From the NCBI GenBank assembly GCA_020152595.1, contig JAIGNY010000132.1:676001-740000 (forward strand): a stretch of DNA of 64,000 nt, written 5' to 3'. The translations under genes and the position numbers were made by a program. Below, one piece after another: positions 24,913-36,639 of the stretch. A model generated the notes under the pieces. That model was given only the letters and a program-made list of their open reading frames with translations, had not been told where the DNA came from and ran no database searches. Each line of letters opens with the position of its first letter. Positions within the stretch are counted from its first letter, which is position 1. Source of the DNA: Chiridota heheva. Lineage: Eukaryota > Echinodermata > Holothuroidea > Apodida > Chiridotidae.

Positions 24913-24992
24913 TTGAAGATCTGGTGACTTCCCCAACTTGATCACCAATGCATCCATCACCTTCACTGTCAAGAATAATATATACGCCATAT
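24913..24992 (-). CDS. Possible EF-hand-like exon or exon relic
   Basis: On the minus strand an acceptor-like TTTTCTATAG is followed by 80 nt open in one frame and then a donor-like GTTAGT. The peptide reads YGVYIILDSEGDGCIGDQ then VGEVTRSS. It resembles the first EF-hand of calmodulin or essential myosin light chains: Asp1, Glu3, Gly4, Asp5, Gly6 and Ile8 of the loop, then a VGEVxRS-like helix. The usual Glu at loop position 12 is missing, apparently through a one-residue loss. No companion exons were identified. It could be a decayed exon or chance. Confidence 0.2.
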
Positions 24993-24999
24993 CTATAGA

Positions 25000-27559
25000 A
25001 AACACACGGGGAACTCCGAAAAAAGATGAGTACCCTATCCCATTCAAAAACAAACATAGGCCCATGCCTGCAGCTCCTTTTTTTTTTTTTTTTGCTTTCA
25101 AATTTAAAGAAAGGCAAAGTTGTTCAAAATTCATATACTGAAAAATACAGATACAATGTTGAAATAATACCATTATATGCATAAGATATTTCCTTTTTCT
25201 GTTCATTCAATTTGGTCTTTGAGATTATATTCTGCAGGCACATATAGGCCTACTGTCGATGGTGTATTGAACGTCGACATTTTAATTGGTGGGTCAATTG
25301 ATTGCACAAATCAGTAGACAGTGAATCCAGAACTGCAACTACCGGACTGCTGTGCTTTTGGAAAATTATGTAGATCCTCAACTTTTTCATAAGAAATAAT
25401 GACAAAAATGCGATAAACACATCCCTAGAAAGTAAAATTTCCTAGCTCAAAATTGTATAAAATATATATATATATATCTAATGAAGAAGTGTTGAGGCTG
25501 AAATCTAATTTCTGGGGGTCCGGGGAGAACCACCACCAAAAGTTTGCTAAATAGGAAGAAAAGTATATGTATATGTTGTGTGTTGGTGAGGGGAAATAAT
25601 TCTCGGCAAAGCTAGTGAGGGGGAAATTATAGCCATGTTATCTGAAGTTCTATGGATCTATCTTTTTCATCAAGCATTTTGATCCATGAAAATGAGAAAA
25701 TCACCCACTATAGAATAGAAAGAAAAACATTTTTCTTAAAATGTGGACCTAGATAATTGCATGGCCTATACCTTCAGCCATGTAGGCCTACCGTTTACCT
25801 TCAGACCGATTGGGCGCATATAAATAATATCCTGGACAAGTTTATTTCAACCAAAAGGAAAATTGAGGTACTCACGGTCCCGGAGTCCATAATAGCCGCT
25901 TCGAGTTTGGACAGTCCTATCAAAGGGAATTACTTAGTCCTAAGATTACGGACAGGGAACCCTCCCTCCAGTTAATATTAACAATTTGAAAATAGATTTG
26001 TCAGTTTGTCGGTAAATTTGATACAAGACGTGGTGGTAGGCCAATAAATTGTTTATATTAATAAAAACCATGTAACCCCCTCCCCTTCCCCATTGCGTAG
26101 CTATAATTTTTTTGCAGGGGCCAAATCTTTAAAAAATATCAGAATCCAAGCTACCCCCTCCCCTGTGAAAACTGTTAGGGAGAAGTCTGTTATTTTAATG
26201 AAAAACTTCGAAAATGTTGGAGAAAAAGACTGATTGCTTTTATCATGATTAATAAAACAATCCAACATAGGCTTAATGAATTTCTATTGTGCAAACTTTT
26301 TTTTTTTTTTGGACGAGGGCAAATTGTTCACTGGTACCTCCCCCTTCAGCTACGAAAAAAAAAAAAATGTGTAAAAAATGGGGGTTTTAACATTTGGAGC
26401 TTGAAAATAATTAAATCGTTTTTCACAGTTTAAGAGATGCTGCTGTAGGTTTGGTAAATGTTGTGATAAAAGTCAAGTATACCAAATCATGCGGTTTTGA
26501 ACCTATTATTTTCAGAATGGACGAAAAATAATGGTATAGTATCATTATTTCCCGATTGATGATCCGTAAAGTGTACTGCATGTTTTCGCCCGTCAACCTG
26601 GCTCTCATTCACATATCTTTCGTAAATTAATATGTATAGCCTACGTTGCAGTTTGCGTTAAGTGGGTAAAACATTATAAAGATGATATAGCCTACTTTAG
26701 TGCTTTGCTGAATCCTGGTTAAGGAACTACGTGCTGTATGTGATAAAAAGAAACAGTCTGATACTCCATACTTACAAAAAAGCTTATAGGGCCTACAGTT
26801 ATACATTTGTTGAGAAAAAAATTGAATCAGCCACATTTTTATTTGTTATATCCTCCCCTCTCTCCTTCCCCGTTAAAAATGGTCTTGAAATATTATTTAT
26901 TGGCCAATCCATCCCATACATCCGTAGGCCCAAATATGCATGCAGTGTGTGAGATCTGCACTGTTGGTAAAAATAGACAGATAGATGAAATGTCTGACTG
27001 TCTGAATGTGTGGTGTTAACCCTTTCGTAAATTTGTATTATACGTCCCTGTGTAACTTGCAAGGTGTCCATGAATTGCGTTAGTTAGTCTCAGCCATATA
27101 CAAACAATAATTTGTTTTGTTTTGTACACTTCGGTAACACTTTTATAGCTAATTTTCAGATTTTAATTACTCGCCAAAGTATTTTTCAAAAACCAAAAAA
27201 TGTAATATTTAATTTCCCATGCACCGGTTTACACCTAATGTAGTAATTATCTTTTGAATGGTAAAATAACAATTTGATTTAATTCAACAGCATTTTGTGT
27301 GTTTCTATACATTTTGTGGGAAAGAAAATAGAGAAATCCTTAGCAATAGGCTGCATAAGCCTATCTACTATACTGCTCTATTTTTTCTGAACTGGTTATG
27401 AAAAAAGCACGTAATCAAAGCAAGTACGTTCTGACGTTTTCGAGAATACGGGCGTGTTTTAGAGTGAAAATTAACAGTTGCGCAGTGGTGAGCGTACACG
27501 CGCGATGGATAATTTTGATTTCATTCTGTGTGTGACGTATGCATGACGTTTATGTAACT
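25000..27559. other. Non-coding sequence with minor simple repeats
   Basis: It contains a poly-T run at 25079-25096, a (TA)n stretch at 25459-25479, and T/A homopolymers near 26298 and 26354. Several TAGGCCTA-type palindromes occur. Short frames, including one at 25757-25975, show no domain. Confidence 0.45.
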
Positions 27560-27859
27560 TTACGTGCGATATTTTGCATGTCCGCAATTTCTGGTTACGC
27601 ATTTGCCTGAGTCATGTGATGTTATCGAGTTTGGCCCATTCAGTTCCTCTTTCGCGTCGGTGCAGGTGTATTCTAGGATAAAATAAATGCCACAGGAACC
27701 AAAGTCTTCTAAACTTGAACATTTTCGTTTGATTTTAACATTTATGATGATATCATTTGATTTTTTGAAACTTGAGAAACAATTGTTCAGCCTCTTAGCT
27801 ATGCGTTGTTGTATCCAGTTACTGTGCTTTCCACCCAGCTCATACTGAAATGCGCTCAT
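27560..27859 (-). CDS. Hypothetical 99-residue frame
   Basis: This minus-strand frame starts at an ATG and has a mixed, protein-like composition (MSAFQYELGGKHSNWIQQRI at its start, CSSLEDFGSCGIYF near residue 48). I recognise no family. The last ~20 codons run into GCGTAACCAGAAATTGCGG, a sequence resembling DNA-element ends elsewhere in the window, so that part is unlikely to be coding. It lies just beyond the 3' end of a LINE remnant. It may be chance. Confidence 0.15.
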   Translation of the reverse strand: MSAFQYELGGKHSNWIQQRIAKRLNNCFSSFKKSNDIIINVKIKRKCSSLEDFGSCGIYFILEYTCTDAKEELNGPNSITSHDSGKCVTRNCGHAKYRT

Positions 27860-27884
27860 TACTCATTTAACATAACATAACAAG

Positions 27885-29075
27885 ATGACGGGCTAAGAAG
27901 GGTTAGTCACCCCGTAAAAAGCCCAAACGAACACCACCACCACCACCACACACACACACAAATAATAATAATCAAACACGCCAAGAATTAGTAAAGAACT
28001 TATCAATGTTGACTCTGAAATTGTGAAGAGAATTGGAGCTCACTACCAACACAGGCAAACCATTCCACTCATTAACAATTCTTGAGGAAAGCTAAAACGC
28101 CGAATATCTATCCGTGAAAACTCTTTGGTCAACTTCAAACTGTTACCCCGTGTCACATGAGTATTAGCTGAAACTTTCAAGAAATAACAGAAAGTCAAAG
28201 CATCATTACCAGACAAAAATGTAAAAACCTGAATCATATCGCCACATACTCTTCTCAACTCAAACGTGGTCAAACCAAGAATTTGCAACCTATATTCATA
28301 AGAGAGATTCCTTACTTCAGAAATAAGTCTAGTGGCTCTTCGCTCCAAAATGAATCCTTCTCATAAAAGGGGCCCCAAGCCTGAATAGCATACTCAAGGT
28401 GAGGCCTGACTAACTGTTTATACAAATTAAGAATAACCTGCCTAAAGAAAACAAAAATTTCTTCTAATCAGAGCAAGCACCCTATTTGAACTTGCAGCTG
28501 CTAAAGCACAGTTTAGAAGGCTTCAGATTGCTAGTCATTACAACACCTAGATCCATTTCTTCATCAACACAATCAAGATTTGAACCATTCATGCAGTAAT
28601 AAAAAGCCTAATTGCTCTGACCATAATGAATAACTTCGCATTTATTAACATTGAATGACTAACTTTTCCTGATCAGTTTGCAACAGTGAAAAATCACTAG
28701 CATCTTCAACAATCCTGTACAGCTAAAGTGTCATCAGCAAATCCCGGAGCCAAGGGAAACATCAATATCATTAATGAAGATTAAGAAAAGAAGCGGACAC
28801 GACACAGAACCCTGATGAACAGAACCCCGAGGAACACCACTTGTAACCCTCTTCCATGGAGATACTTCACCATTAACAACAACTCTTTGTAACCTGTCAA
28901 CTAACCACGAATTTATCCAACTGGCACACTTTTCCTCCACACTAAGCGCTCTTGTTTTCATCATGAGCCTGCCTAACAGAAGCTTTTTGTAAGTCCAATT
29001 AGATTTACTTGCACCCATTACAATCCGTTCTACTTCTTGCTTTGAACTCTGTTTTCCTTTCAAGACAATATATTA
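27885..29075 (-). mobile_element. CR1/Jockey-type LINE remnant, 3' half
   Basis: Minus-strand translation gives, in order, a palm fragment (CASWINSWLVDRLQRVVVNG, then WKRVTSGVPRGSV and PLLFLIFINDI), weak connection pieces (EVIHYGQ, DLGVVMTSNLKP) and the thumb/C-terminal part (ERRATRLISEVRNLSYEYRL, RRVCGDMIQVF, NTHVTRGNSLKL, SRIDIRRFSF). The last 25 codons read RIVNEWNGLPVLVV in a shifted frame, then a stop. Simple TTATTATTATT/GTGTGTG sequence follows at 27925-27970. Several frameshifts and stops make it a dead, 5'-truncated copy. The VNGxxSxWxxVxSGxPQGSVLGPLLF pattern is common to this LINE group. Confidence 0.85.
28734..29063 (-). pseudogene. Reverse transcriptase palm fragment
   Basis: A 109-codon open piece of the CR1-like reverse transcriptase contains the block SGVPRGSV...PLLFLIFINDIDVSLGS. 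The frame before ALSVEEKC is shifted relative to the upstream LDLQKA region. The usual GSVLGPLLF is interrupted by a short insertion (GSVHQGSVSCPLLF). The catalytic F/YADD box is not in this frame. Confidence 0.75.
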
Positions 29076-29269
29076 TCCAGTCATGAAAATCCTTTCTTGG
29101 AATGTGCCGTACTTACAGTAGAACAGGTGAAAGTTTATTATTCAAACATAAAAGAATTAATTTAGACCACTTGCAAATACGAGACTAACAGGTTTATATT
29201 ATGTAAACGTCGTAAATTTGTGTTGTTTTCTTACTACGCAGGCGTATATTTATACATGTGACATTTAAA

Positions 29270-29425
29270 TAACCAATCAGCTGATCAGTGACTCGATCAC
29301 CGCCAAGCTTCGTTTTTTAGTTACTACGGCAAAGTGGTCTCTTAAATTTGGCCTTTTCGTTAGATTGGTTGTTTCGCACAATGATCGAGAGCAATTTTAT
29401 CACATAGTTGATGGAATATAAAAAC
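29270..29425 (+). promoter_or_regulatory. Candidate core promoter (CCAAT boxes, TATA box)
   Basis: AACCAATCAG at 29271-29280 matches the NF-Y/CCAAT consensus. An inverted CCAAT (GATTGG) lies at about 29363-29368. TATAAAAA at 29417-29424 sits about 60 bp before a consensus splice donor at 29481. The ordering CCAAT, inverted CCAAT, TATA, short first exon, GTAAGT is what a pol II promoter would show. No experimental start site is visible. Confidence 0.4.
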
Positions 29426-29446
29426 TGTACATCAATCTTCAATCGC

Positions 29447-29480
29447 CTAAATGATTCGGTGCCTCAAGAGTGAATTTCAC
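29447..29480 (+). other. Candidate non-coding first exon
   Basis: The start is placed ~30 bp downstream of the TATA box. The exon ends at CAC|GTAAGTAAAT, a near-perfect donor with GT at 29481-29482. An in-frame ATG (29450 region) is followed at once by a stop, so the exon would be 5' untranslated. The start position is inferred. Confidence 0.33.
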
Positions 29481-29968
29481 GTAAGTAAATTTTCTTATCG
29501 GAACCTTTTACAGCTTGTTCAGTCGATATTATTTTTGTTTCTAATTCATATACTGTAGAATGTTGCACAGTTTATTTTAAAAATAGTTTTTATTTTAGAG
29601 GGTAAATATACTTTAACACATAATTAACATTATAAATATATTATTAGATTATCATGTTTGTAAAGATGAGTAGGTTTTATTAAAAATATAAATGATTAAA
29701 TAACGGAGAATTGGTTGTTTAGACAACCATTTTACGGCCAGGTAAGCCATTCTATGATTATCGTGTATGCATTTATTTTAAATTTACCCTTGGCCAGTTT
29801 CCTTGGATTTATGAATTGCGCCCCCCAACTACCGGATGGAAATATTGATGGATTAAACCTAACGTTAGGCCTAACGCAAACGTCAACGTTACACACCTTA
29901 TCGCGATACCCTTTGTGTTTGAATTGGATTTTTACACAGGATTTCTTGTATTTTTTACGATTTAACAG

Positions 29969-30052
29969 ATGTCCTAGCTTAAAAGGGAGAGGCAAGACCC
30001 AAAGGAGTCATGACAGAAGCTGTTACAACGCTTACAAACCTGTGGGTTGGAG
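29969..30052 (+). CDS. Candidate second exon with start codon (partial gene)
   Basis: The exon is bounded by a pyrimidine-rich acceptor (TTTTTTACGATTTAACAG) and a perfect donor, GGAG|GTAAGT, with GT at 30053-30054. An ATG at 30010 opens MTEAVTTLTNLWVG to the donor, ending in phase 1. An alternative frame is open through the whole exon (CPSLKGRGKTQRSHDR...), which would apply if translation began upstream. I do not recognise the protein. With the promoter-like block at 29270-29425 and the donor at 29480 this is the most gene-like site in the window. The remaining exons would lie to the right, and none was identified. Confidence 0.33.
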
Positions 30053-30054
30053 GT

Positions 30055-32416
30055 AAGTTTTAGATCGATATCAAATTTTCATGACCCGTCAGCAACTCAC
30101 TGGAAGATGCTGATTCAATTTGCAAGCTTCACGTGTAGGCCTAGGCCTATGCATAATGACAAAACTCATCGCGGTATTTAAATTTTTCTAAACAGATGAC
30201 CCAAAATATGAAATAACTTATTTACACATGGTTTAAGGTCCACAAATTTGACGATAGTCCTAGATCCATCAAAGTGATCTGACATAGAGGAAGGAAGGTT
30301 AGGGGCCTAGCCTAACGACTTATTTTTAGAAAAGAAGAAAAAGAATGATCCTGACAACCCAGATAGGCTCGAGGTCTAGCCTAGGCCTAGAAACTTTGAG
30401 TCGACCCTAACTTACTAGTTAGGGTCTACCTTGCCATATTTTTGCAGTATACCCCCTAACGTTACAGTACACTATAGTAGACAGGCCTAATATATTCTCG
30501 AGGTCAGGTATATCAATGATGTGACAAATTAACTGAAGTTTACGTGTGGCAACCAGCCACAAAGAGGAAAACAAACATACACTTGTGTATGTTTTCAGTT
30601 AGAATTAATAAAAGCATTTAGCTCTGCGAAAACGTAGATTTAGCTTAGTTATGTTTAATGCATTTTTTTAATGAAAAGTTGCTGGGAAGTTCATACAGCA
30701 CAAGTTTGCTGCTCAGGTGAAAAAAGCAAATGCTTAAATCTTGAATCTTACATGTATTTGATATTTATTCAGAATTTATCACCAGAAAAGCGAACTGTCC
30801 TATCGCTAAGGGGTACTTTTGCATATGGACAAATCGTTTGCGTGATGAAAACTGTCAAATTTAGCTCATTTTCAAGTTGTAATGCCAAATCTTTATTGTG
30901 AGTAGGCCTAGTAAATGCTAAATAATTGTTCTGTTTATTGGTTCACAATTTACAAGACAAAAGTCCCCATATTTTAGATTTATTTGATTTTTTTTGACCA
31001 GATTGTGTGTGTGCATTCCCATTACTACAGTTTAACATACAAAGTCCATGATGATATACCTTGAGCATGTGTTATCCATCCTAAGTAAATGTAGGGTAGG
31101 TTACTTAGGATGGAAAAATCCTAACATAGTGGTAGATTGCATAATGAAGGATGTTCAGGCTATGGATGCGACCATGTATCGGTTAACTTATAAACGATCG
31201 TTACTATTGTTTACCGTTAGTGTTTCGTTTAAGCGAAAAATCAGCCTCAAAACTTAAATTCAAACCATTCCCCATATATCATCCATTTAACATTCACTTT
31301 GGAGAAACAAATTGTTTCAAGAAAATCAATATTCTTTCCCTTTACAGTTTTAATAACTTTAATTGGCCGCCGTGACAAACTCAAAAAGTCATTAGAATAC
31401 GAGCACAATACAGTGTGCGAGGCCTAATCATCATTACAAACAATGCTAAGCCTATTTACTAACGGCAACGATCCATCAACCACATAACTCACTTTGTATA
31501 GTGAAAATAAAATTTAATTGAATAAAATAGAATGTTTTGTTATAATTAAAATCTACCAAATCCATCAAAACCAATATCTGATCCACTTACGTGGCTTTAT
31601 AGCATAGATAATTGTGGATTATCTTTAAACTCTAGATGTGGCCTATGTTGGCTATCTAACCATTCACTGCTTAAACAAGGGAGCACCCGATCAACAATGC
31701 ATCACACTTAACATTTATTTGGCCATATAATCCGGTGATAAAGACGGAAGTCTGTAATCATGATTAACAGAAAGTGTATGTAATAAACTTTACTGATTAA
31801 ATTTAATTATAATTTTACTTGTTGATTTTTTTTTTTTTTTTTTAATGTTTAGGTATTGAATAGAACATGTAATAGTTGCAACACGCTCTCAAAAATGGCC
31901 GTGGTAATTGCATACTTAACACTGATTGAACAACGTATTCATTTATTTCAAAATCTTGATTCTGGTAGTCATTTGTGAATGGTTGTAATATTTTATTGAA
32001 TGTTCTTTGTTTTTTGTTAGAAATATGTGTTTGTGTGAGTAAATCGCCAGACATCTTCATAATGAAGCAGATTTCTGACGCCACTTGTGCTAAATGTTTA
32101 CTGTATAACAGGCCTTGTACTGTACTGTACTGTATGTACACACAGTGTGTGCAACAAGATACAACATAATGGGCTTAATTCCATCAGACTTTTTGCCGTG
32201 TTGTTGGTTAATCGATAACCGATAAACGGTCAATAAAGATGATCGTTTCTCGTTTAATGAATTAAACGAAAATGCTCATCCCTAGTTCAGGCCTACTATG
32301 TTTTTTTAAAATATTAATTTTCATTATTTTTGGTTCCAATGCCAATGGCATCAGGAACCTTTGCAGTCGCTTTGGCATGTGTGCAAACATGTATTTGTGT
32401 GGGGTGTGATGGCCTG
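30055..32416. other. Possible intron; no exon recognised
   Basis: AT-rich DNA with clusters of TAGGCCTA/CTAACGTTAGGCC palindromes at 30130-30500 and a poly-T tract at 31829-31843. Several splice-like words exist, but I could not chain them into a coding sequence. Confidence 0.45.
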
Positions 32417-33035
32417 CTTGTTCTCACTATATCTCATGAGCCATACAATGCAGTCTTGACATATTTAGTACACAGGATACTTATATGGAGTACAAGAACC
32501 GTATTGTTTTTGGTGATAATATTTTGCATATTAATGAGTGGGCGGGTCTAAATTTAAAAATCTTGAAATTGTGATAATTTAGCAACCGTTTGTCAGTTTT
32601 ATGTAATACTTGCTATGCTGCTGTTATAAGGTATGCATGGTGGGCGGAGTTTGATATTAAATTGCTATGAAATGCTTGTTCTCACAATATCTCACGAGCC
32701 ATACACTGCAGACATATCATAGTTAGTATACAGAATGCTTATATTTAGTACAAGAACAGTATCATTTTTGGATAGTAAAATCATGCATATTAATGAGTGG
32801 GCAGAGCTAATTTTAAAATTCTTGAATAAGTGATTACTAAGCAGTCATTTGACAGTTTTATGTAATACTTGCTATGCTACTGTTATTAGGTATTGTGTAC
32901 TTGTCTATGTTGTTAGCAGGTCTCATATCATTAATATGCATGGTGGGCGGAGCTATGTTGTTAGCAGGTCTCATATCATTAATATGCATGGTGGGCGGAG
33001 CTTGATGTAAAATTGCTATGAAATGCTTGTTCTTA
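32417..33035. repeat. 258-bp direct duplication with nested 49-bp duplication
   Basis: CTTGTTCTCAC at 32417 and 32675 starts two diverged copies that share ATCTCA(T/C)GAGCCATACA, GCATATTAATGAGTGGGC and TTTTATGTAATACTTGCTAT. In the second copy a 49-bp block (CTATGTTGTTAGCAGGTCTC through GGTGGGCGGAG) is repeated at 32904 and 32953 with no differences. A third start (CTTGTTCTTAC) appears near 33027. Confidence 0.88.
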
Positions 33036-34074
33036 CAAAATTCTGTTCATAAATCAATCTGATATTTCGTCAGAAATTAATAAAATATTCAATCCATAGA
33101 TAATATCTTTGCTACCTAATGATGACCAATAAAGCAGATCTAAGAACAATTCCTTTATCTGAAAATTTAAAAGGAATATTTAAATAAATAGATCAACAAT
33201 CCGAATATGTAGTGCGAGCATAACGGCATGGGGTCCAGGGGCCCGCTTAATGGCCTCTGGGTCCAGGGGCAAAGCCCCGATGGGTCCAGAGGCAAAGGCC
33301 CAGAAGCTCCAGGAATATTTTAAATTTTAGGGCTAAATTGACCCCAAAATAACATCAAATCATGGTTCGGTTACAAACAAATCAGTTCTAGATGCACAGC
33401 GAACTCTTAAAATATCAAGTATTTTGGGTTGAAAATTGATCTCCCGATATCACACTATAAATCCCTGGTCATTGGGCATTAACATTCTTGAAAATGTTCT
33501 CACTTCATAGGAAGTCACTACCCCCCTTTACTAGCAGCCATATACAGGCGCCAAGCTCCATTCACATAAATCCAACACATTTTTAAAGACCGAAACCCTC
33601 CTTGCCTGCTTTAGGGCAACACTGCCCTCTCCCCACAAATATAAAGAAAAATTCCAAAATTTGATATCTAAATGTAAACATTGGCAGGAATGACATCTGG
33701 CCAGCAACCATTAGGCCACACTAAAAGTTGCAAATTTCCCATACAAACCTATTACACCTGTCAACCCTGTAATAATATTTCAGATAAAAACATTTGATCT
33801 AGATCACCATCAACTCATGTGTCTGAATAGTCATATATACATTCATATATACTGCTATGAAATCACATTACACCGCTCTAAAAAGAGAAAAAGGGGAGGC
33901 ATTGGAACCACAACAGCTTTTGGTTTTCTGCTTCTTTCTCTTGGACAAAAATTTCATTTTTAATTTAACACAAAAATTTACCAAAAATATTTTCTTTTCA
34001 AACCTTATCATCAATGAAATAAAGTTGTATTACAAGAAGCACAAGTTTTATTGCTAGGATTTTGCCATTAGGAT
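33036..34074. other. Non-coding sequence with GGGGCAAAGCCCC palindrome
   Basis: At 33228-33310 a GC-rich stretch with CCAGGGGCAAAGCCCC and GGTCCAGAGGCAAAGGCCC can form hairpins. Similar GGGGCTTCGCCCC words occur at about 13530 and 14530. No gene is seen. Confidence 0.45.
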
Positions 34075-34460
34075 CAGTGGCATGGTGGGTCATGTTTCAC
34101 TGGGGGGAGGGGGGGGGGGGCAAGTGAATTTTGGCACCAACCCCCACCCTGAAAAAAAAGCTCATTTTGTGGGCACATGGATCTAAATTGGCATGAACCG
34201 ATTAGGAAATTTGTAGAGGGGCGAAGCTTCCAGAAGCTCTGTTTTGGTAAAATTTGCCAAAAATTGAAGAAATTCGCCGGAAAATTGAAGCAAAAAAACC
34301 GCTTATGAAAACATATGTTTCATGATAGGTATATGCAATGTCAAATAGTATAAAACTTTAAAATCAACCAACAATGAAAGGATACATCAGAACCACTAAA
34401 CATTTTGGTTTTTTGATGAAGGGCGGGGCAGGCCTAGGAGGGGCAGGGCTGGCCGCTCCT
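34075..34460. repeat. Dispersed repeat, second copy with unexpanded tail
   Basis: It shares with 15984-16290 the series CAGTGGC(G/A)TGGTGGGTCATG, TTTCACTGGGG, GTGAATTTTGGC, TTGGCATGAACCG and GGCGAAGCTTCCAGAAGC. It contains an 18-nt G-rich run at 34103-34120. Only one or two AAAATTGAAG units follow here, against more than 50 at 16.2-17.4 kb. The right boundary is uncertain. Confidence 0.72.
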
Positions 34461-35616
34461 GTGAAACAGCAAAGCTAGAGGTCTGTAGTAATCATCATGA
34501 AAAGAAGGCAAAATAGTTCTCAGAAGTATGTTTTTGTGAACAAAATGTACAGTAGAGAGTGCTTAGTGAAAACGGGCAGGGTAAAAAGGCCTGGTAATAC
34601 CAACCAGATTAAAAACTGTACATTGTTTTGTAGTCATCTTAGTTTTCAAGTAAGAAAATTGATAAATGCTTTTTTTTGTACCTATTGTCCCAAGAATGAA
34701 CTGAGAGAGAAAGCGGAGATTTCTCATAATAATACCGAGTTCTTATGTTTAAGCTGCTTTTCTATGCGTGATGTGTACCATGCTCAAATTGCTTTGCAAT
34801 AAAAATTGTTTTTTGAAGGCACAAAACTCATGCAGCTAGCTACTGCACATTATACAGTAAAGGTCAATGTGATAAAATATTATTGAAAATCCCATTTCTT
34901 CTTTCCAAGAAGTGATTTGAAGCAATGTGTAGTTTCATATACCTATAGCTGTTTGTTTAGTTCAGTGACTAGTTTGAAATGTTGACCATTTTGGATACTT
35001 GAGATACTTGTATTGCATAAACTGCGGTCATCGTAAAGGAAGAAAGTGAAATTCCTTTTTGAGCTAACTGACCTGATCACATTGCACCCTGAATTTTTTT
35101 GTGTTGCTGTTTTATTCTACATGGTGCATTTCACTAAACATTTTGGCATTGACACTATCATACAGTAGTTCTGTAGCAGGGCAATTCTCGGTTATATGTG
35201 ACCAAAAGATGGGAAATTACTTGATTCATTAGGCTGTTATATTTGAATGAATGTAGTTATGTTTGTTACTACTGTATATGATGACAAACTCTGAGTAAAC
35301 CAAGGCATCAATTTCAAGTGGTAACTCTTTTCTATTATGTATCACCATGAAAATGGGTCATTAATTGTCGGTTATGTGTGTGACGTCAGACGGAAGCAAC
35401 TTTTTTGATGCTGAAATAATTAAATGAATAACTTTGACTTTGCCTTAAATATAAATAGTATGGCTTTTCCCCTTAATATTATGTTCAATAACAAACAGAA
35501 CCATTGATCAATTACTTTATTAATACCGTTATTAATTATATCTGGCTACGTGTGTAACATTTTCTGGTTACGTGTGTCACACTTGAAATATTTCAAATCT
35601 CCCTTATCCTATTTTC
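34461..35616. other. Non-coding sequence, no gene recognised
   Basis: Short frames only; one of 101 codons at 34497-34802 has no recognisable domain. ACGTGTGTAAC and TATGTGTGTGAC motifs recur near 35375-35580 without clear tandem order. Confidence 0.4.
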
Positions 35617-36390
35617 TAGAACCGTGAACGTTTAAGGATTTTATTTAGTAAACGTGTACAAGCCAAAAAAGCGTGCATGTATCGTTTACACACGTTTAGG
35701 ACCGTAATTTTGGAAATACACCAAAATTGCTCCAAATTTACGATGCGAAGTAAAAAAGTTTGTGCAATCAGTGGAAGTTCTGAAATATCAGTCCTCTCGA
35801 GAAAAAAAAGGCCGCTATTTTTGCGAAGCACCTAGAATTTCAGTTCTGTCAAAAAAAAATGTTGTTTGTATATTTTGCAATATTTTTTTCTTTCTCGCAA
35901 ATTTTTTTTGACTCATTAGGTAATATTTACATGTAAATGTACTGATTGTCACGATTTAAGTATTTTGACTGTTTGTTGGTCAATTTAACAGCTTGTAAAA
36001 TGGGCCTTGATTGCATGGGATTTAAAGCCTTATTAATCATGGCCTAATGTTAGGCCTATTGTTAGTTTGACTGTTTACTGCTGCACATTCGCGGTGCATT
36101 TTACAAGTTAGCCCACTCAGATTTTGGCGAAATCAAAGTGCATAATATCCCCATTCATAGGTGATTACTGCGCATTTGTAATTCTCTCATTTAAAAAGGA
36201 TTATGCTAATCCGGTTTACAGTTTTAAAAAGTCATTGATTGGAAATTTGTCAGCCGAATGTGTGTGTGATTTAAATCATAAATGATCATATTGATTTTCA
36301 ACGGCAAGACTGACTATGAAAAACAATTACTCGCAATGAAGTATTTAGTAAACGTTTACAAGGATTGGCGAGCGTGTAGCGTGTACACGC
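35617..36390 (-). mobile_element. hAT-like 1-kb family, truncated copy
   Basis: It is a reverse-strand relative of the elements at 41499-42551 and 45203-46203. Its lower end, TAGAACCGTGAACGTTTAAG, matches their terminal repeat. The interior shares TACATGTAAATGTACTG, ATGTTAGGCCTATTGTTAG, GGATTATGCTAATC and TTTTCAACGGCAAGACTGAC. At the upper end it stops after GCGTGTACACGC at 36390 and lacks the last ~19 bp of the terminal repeat. An internal segment near 35770 is also missing. No 8-bp duplication can be confirmed. Confidence 0.82.
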
Positions 36391-36639
36391 TTCTGCATTT
36401 TTTCACCAAAAAAGTTGGCAATGTCATGAATAATGATGTTGACAGAATAAAAACAACCTTAAACTAAATTAAAATGGGTGTTTTACATAAATATATCAAA
36501 GATAACACACCTTAAATTTGATCTGAACTTGGTAAGTTTCAGTACATCAATATTCACTTGGTCGGTGCCTTGTCACATCCGGGAGATGACGTCATTTTCT
36601 GGAGTGAAACAAAGCTTTGCGCAATCCATGTGGGCAAGT

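Noticed and set aside
25757..25975. 72-codon frame as an exon
   Set aside because: It is protein-like in composition, but lacks a donor at its end and matches no family I recognise. A minus-strand GTGAGTAC inside it is an equally plausible chance signal.
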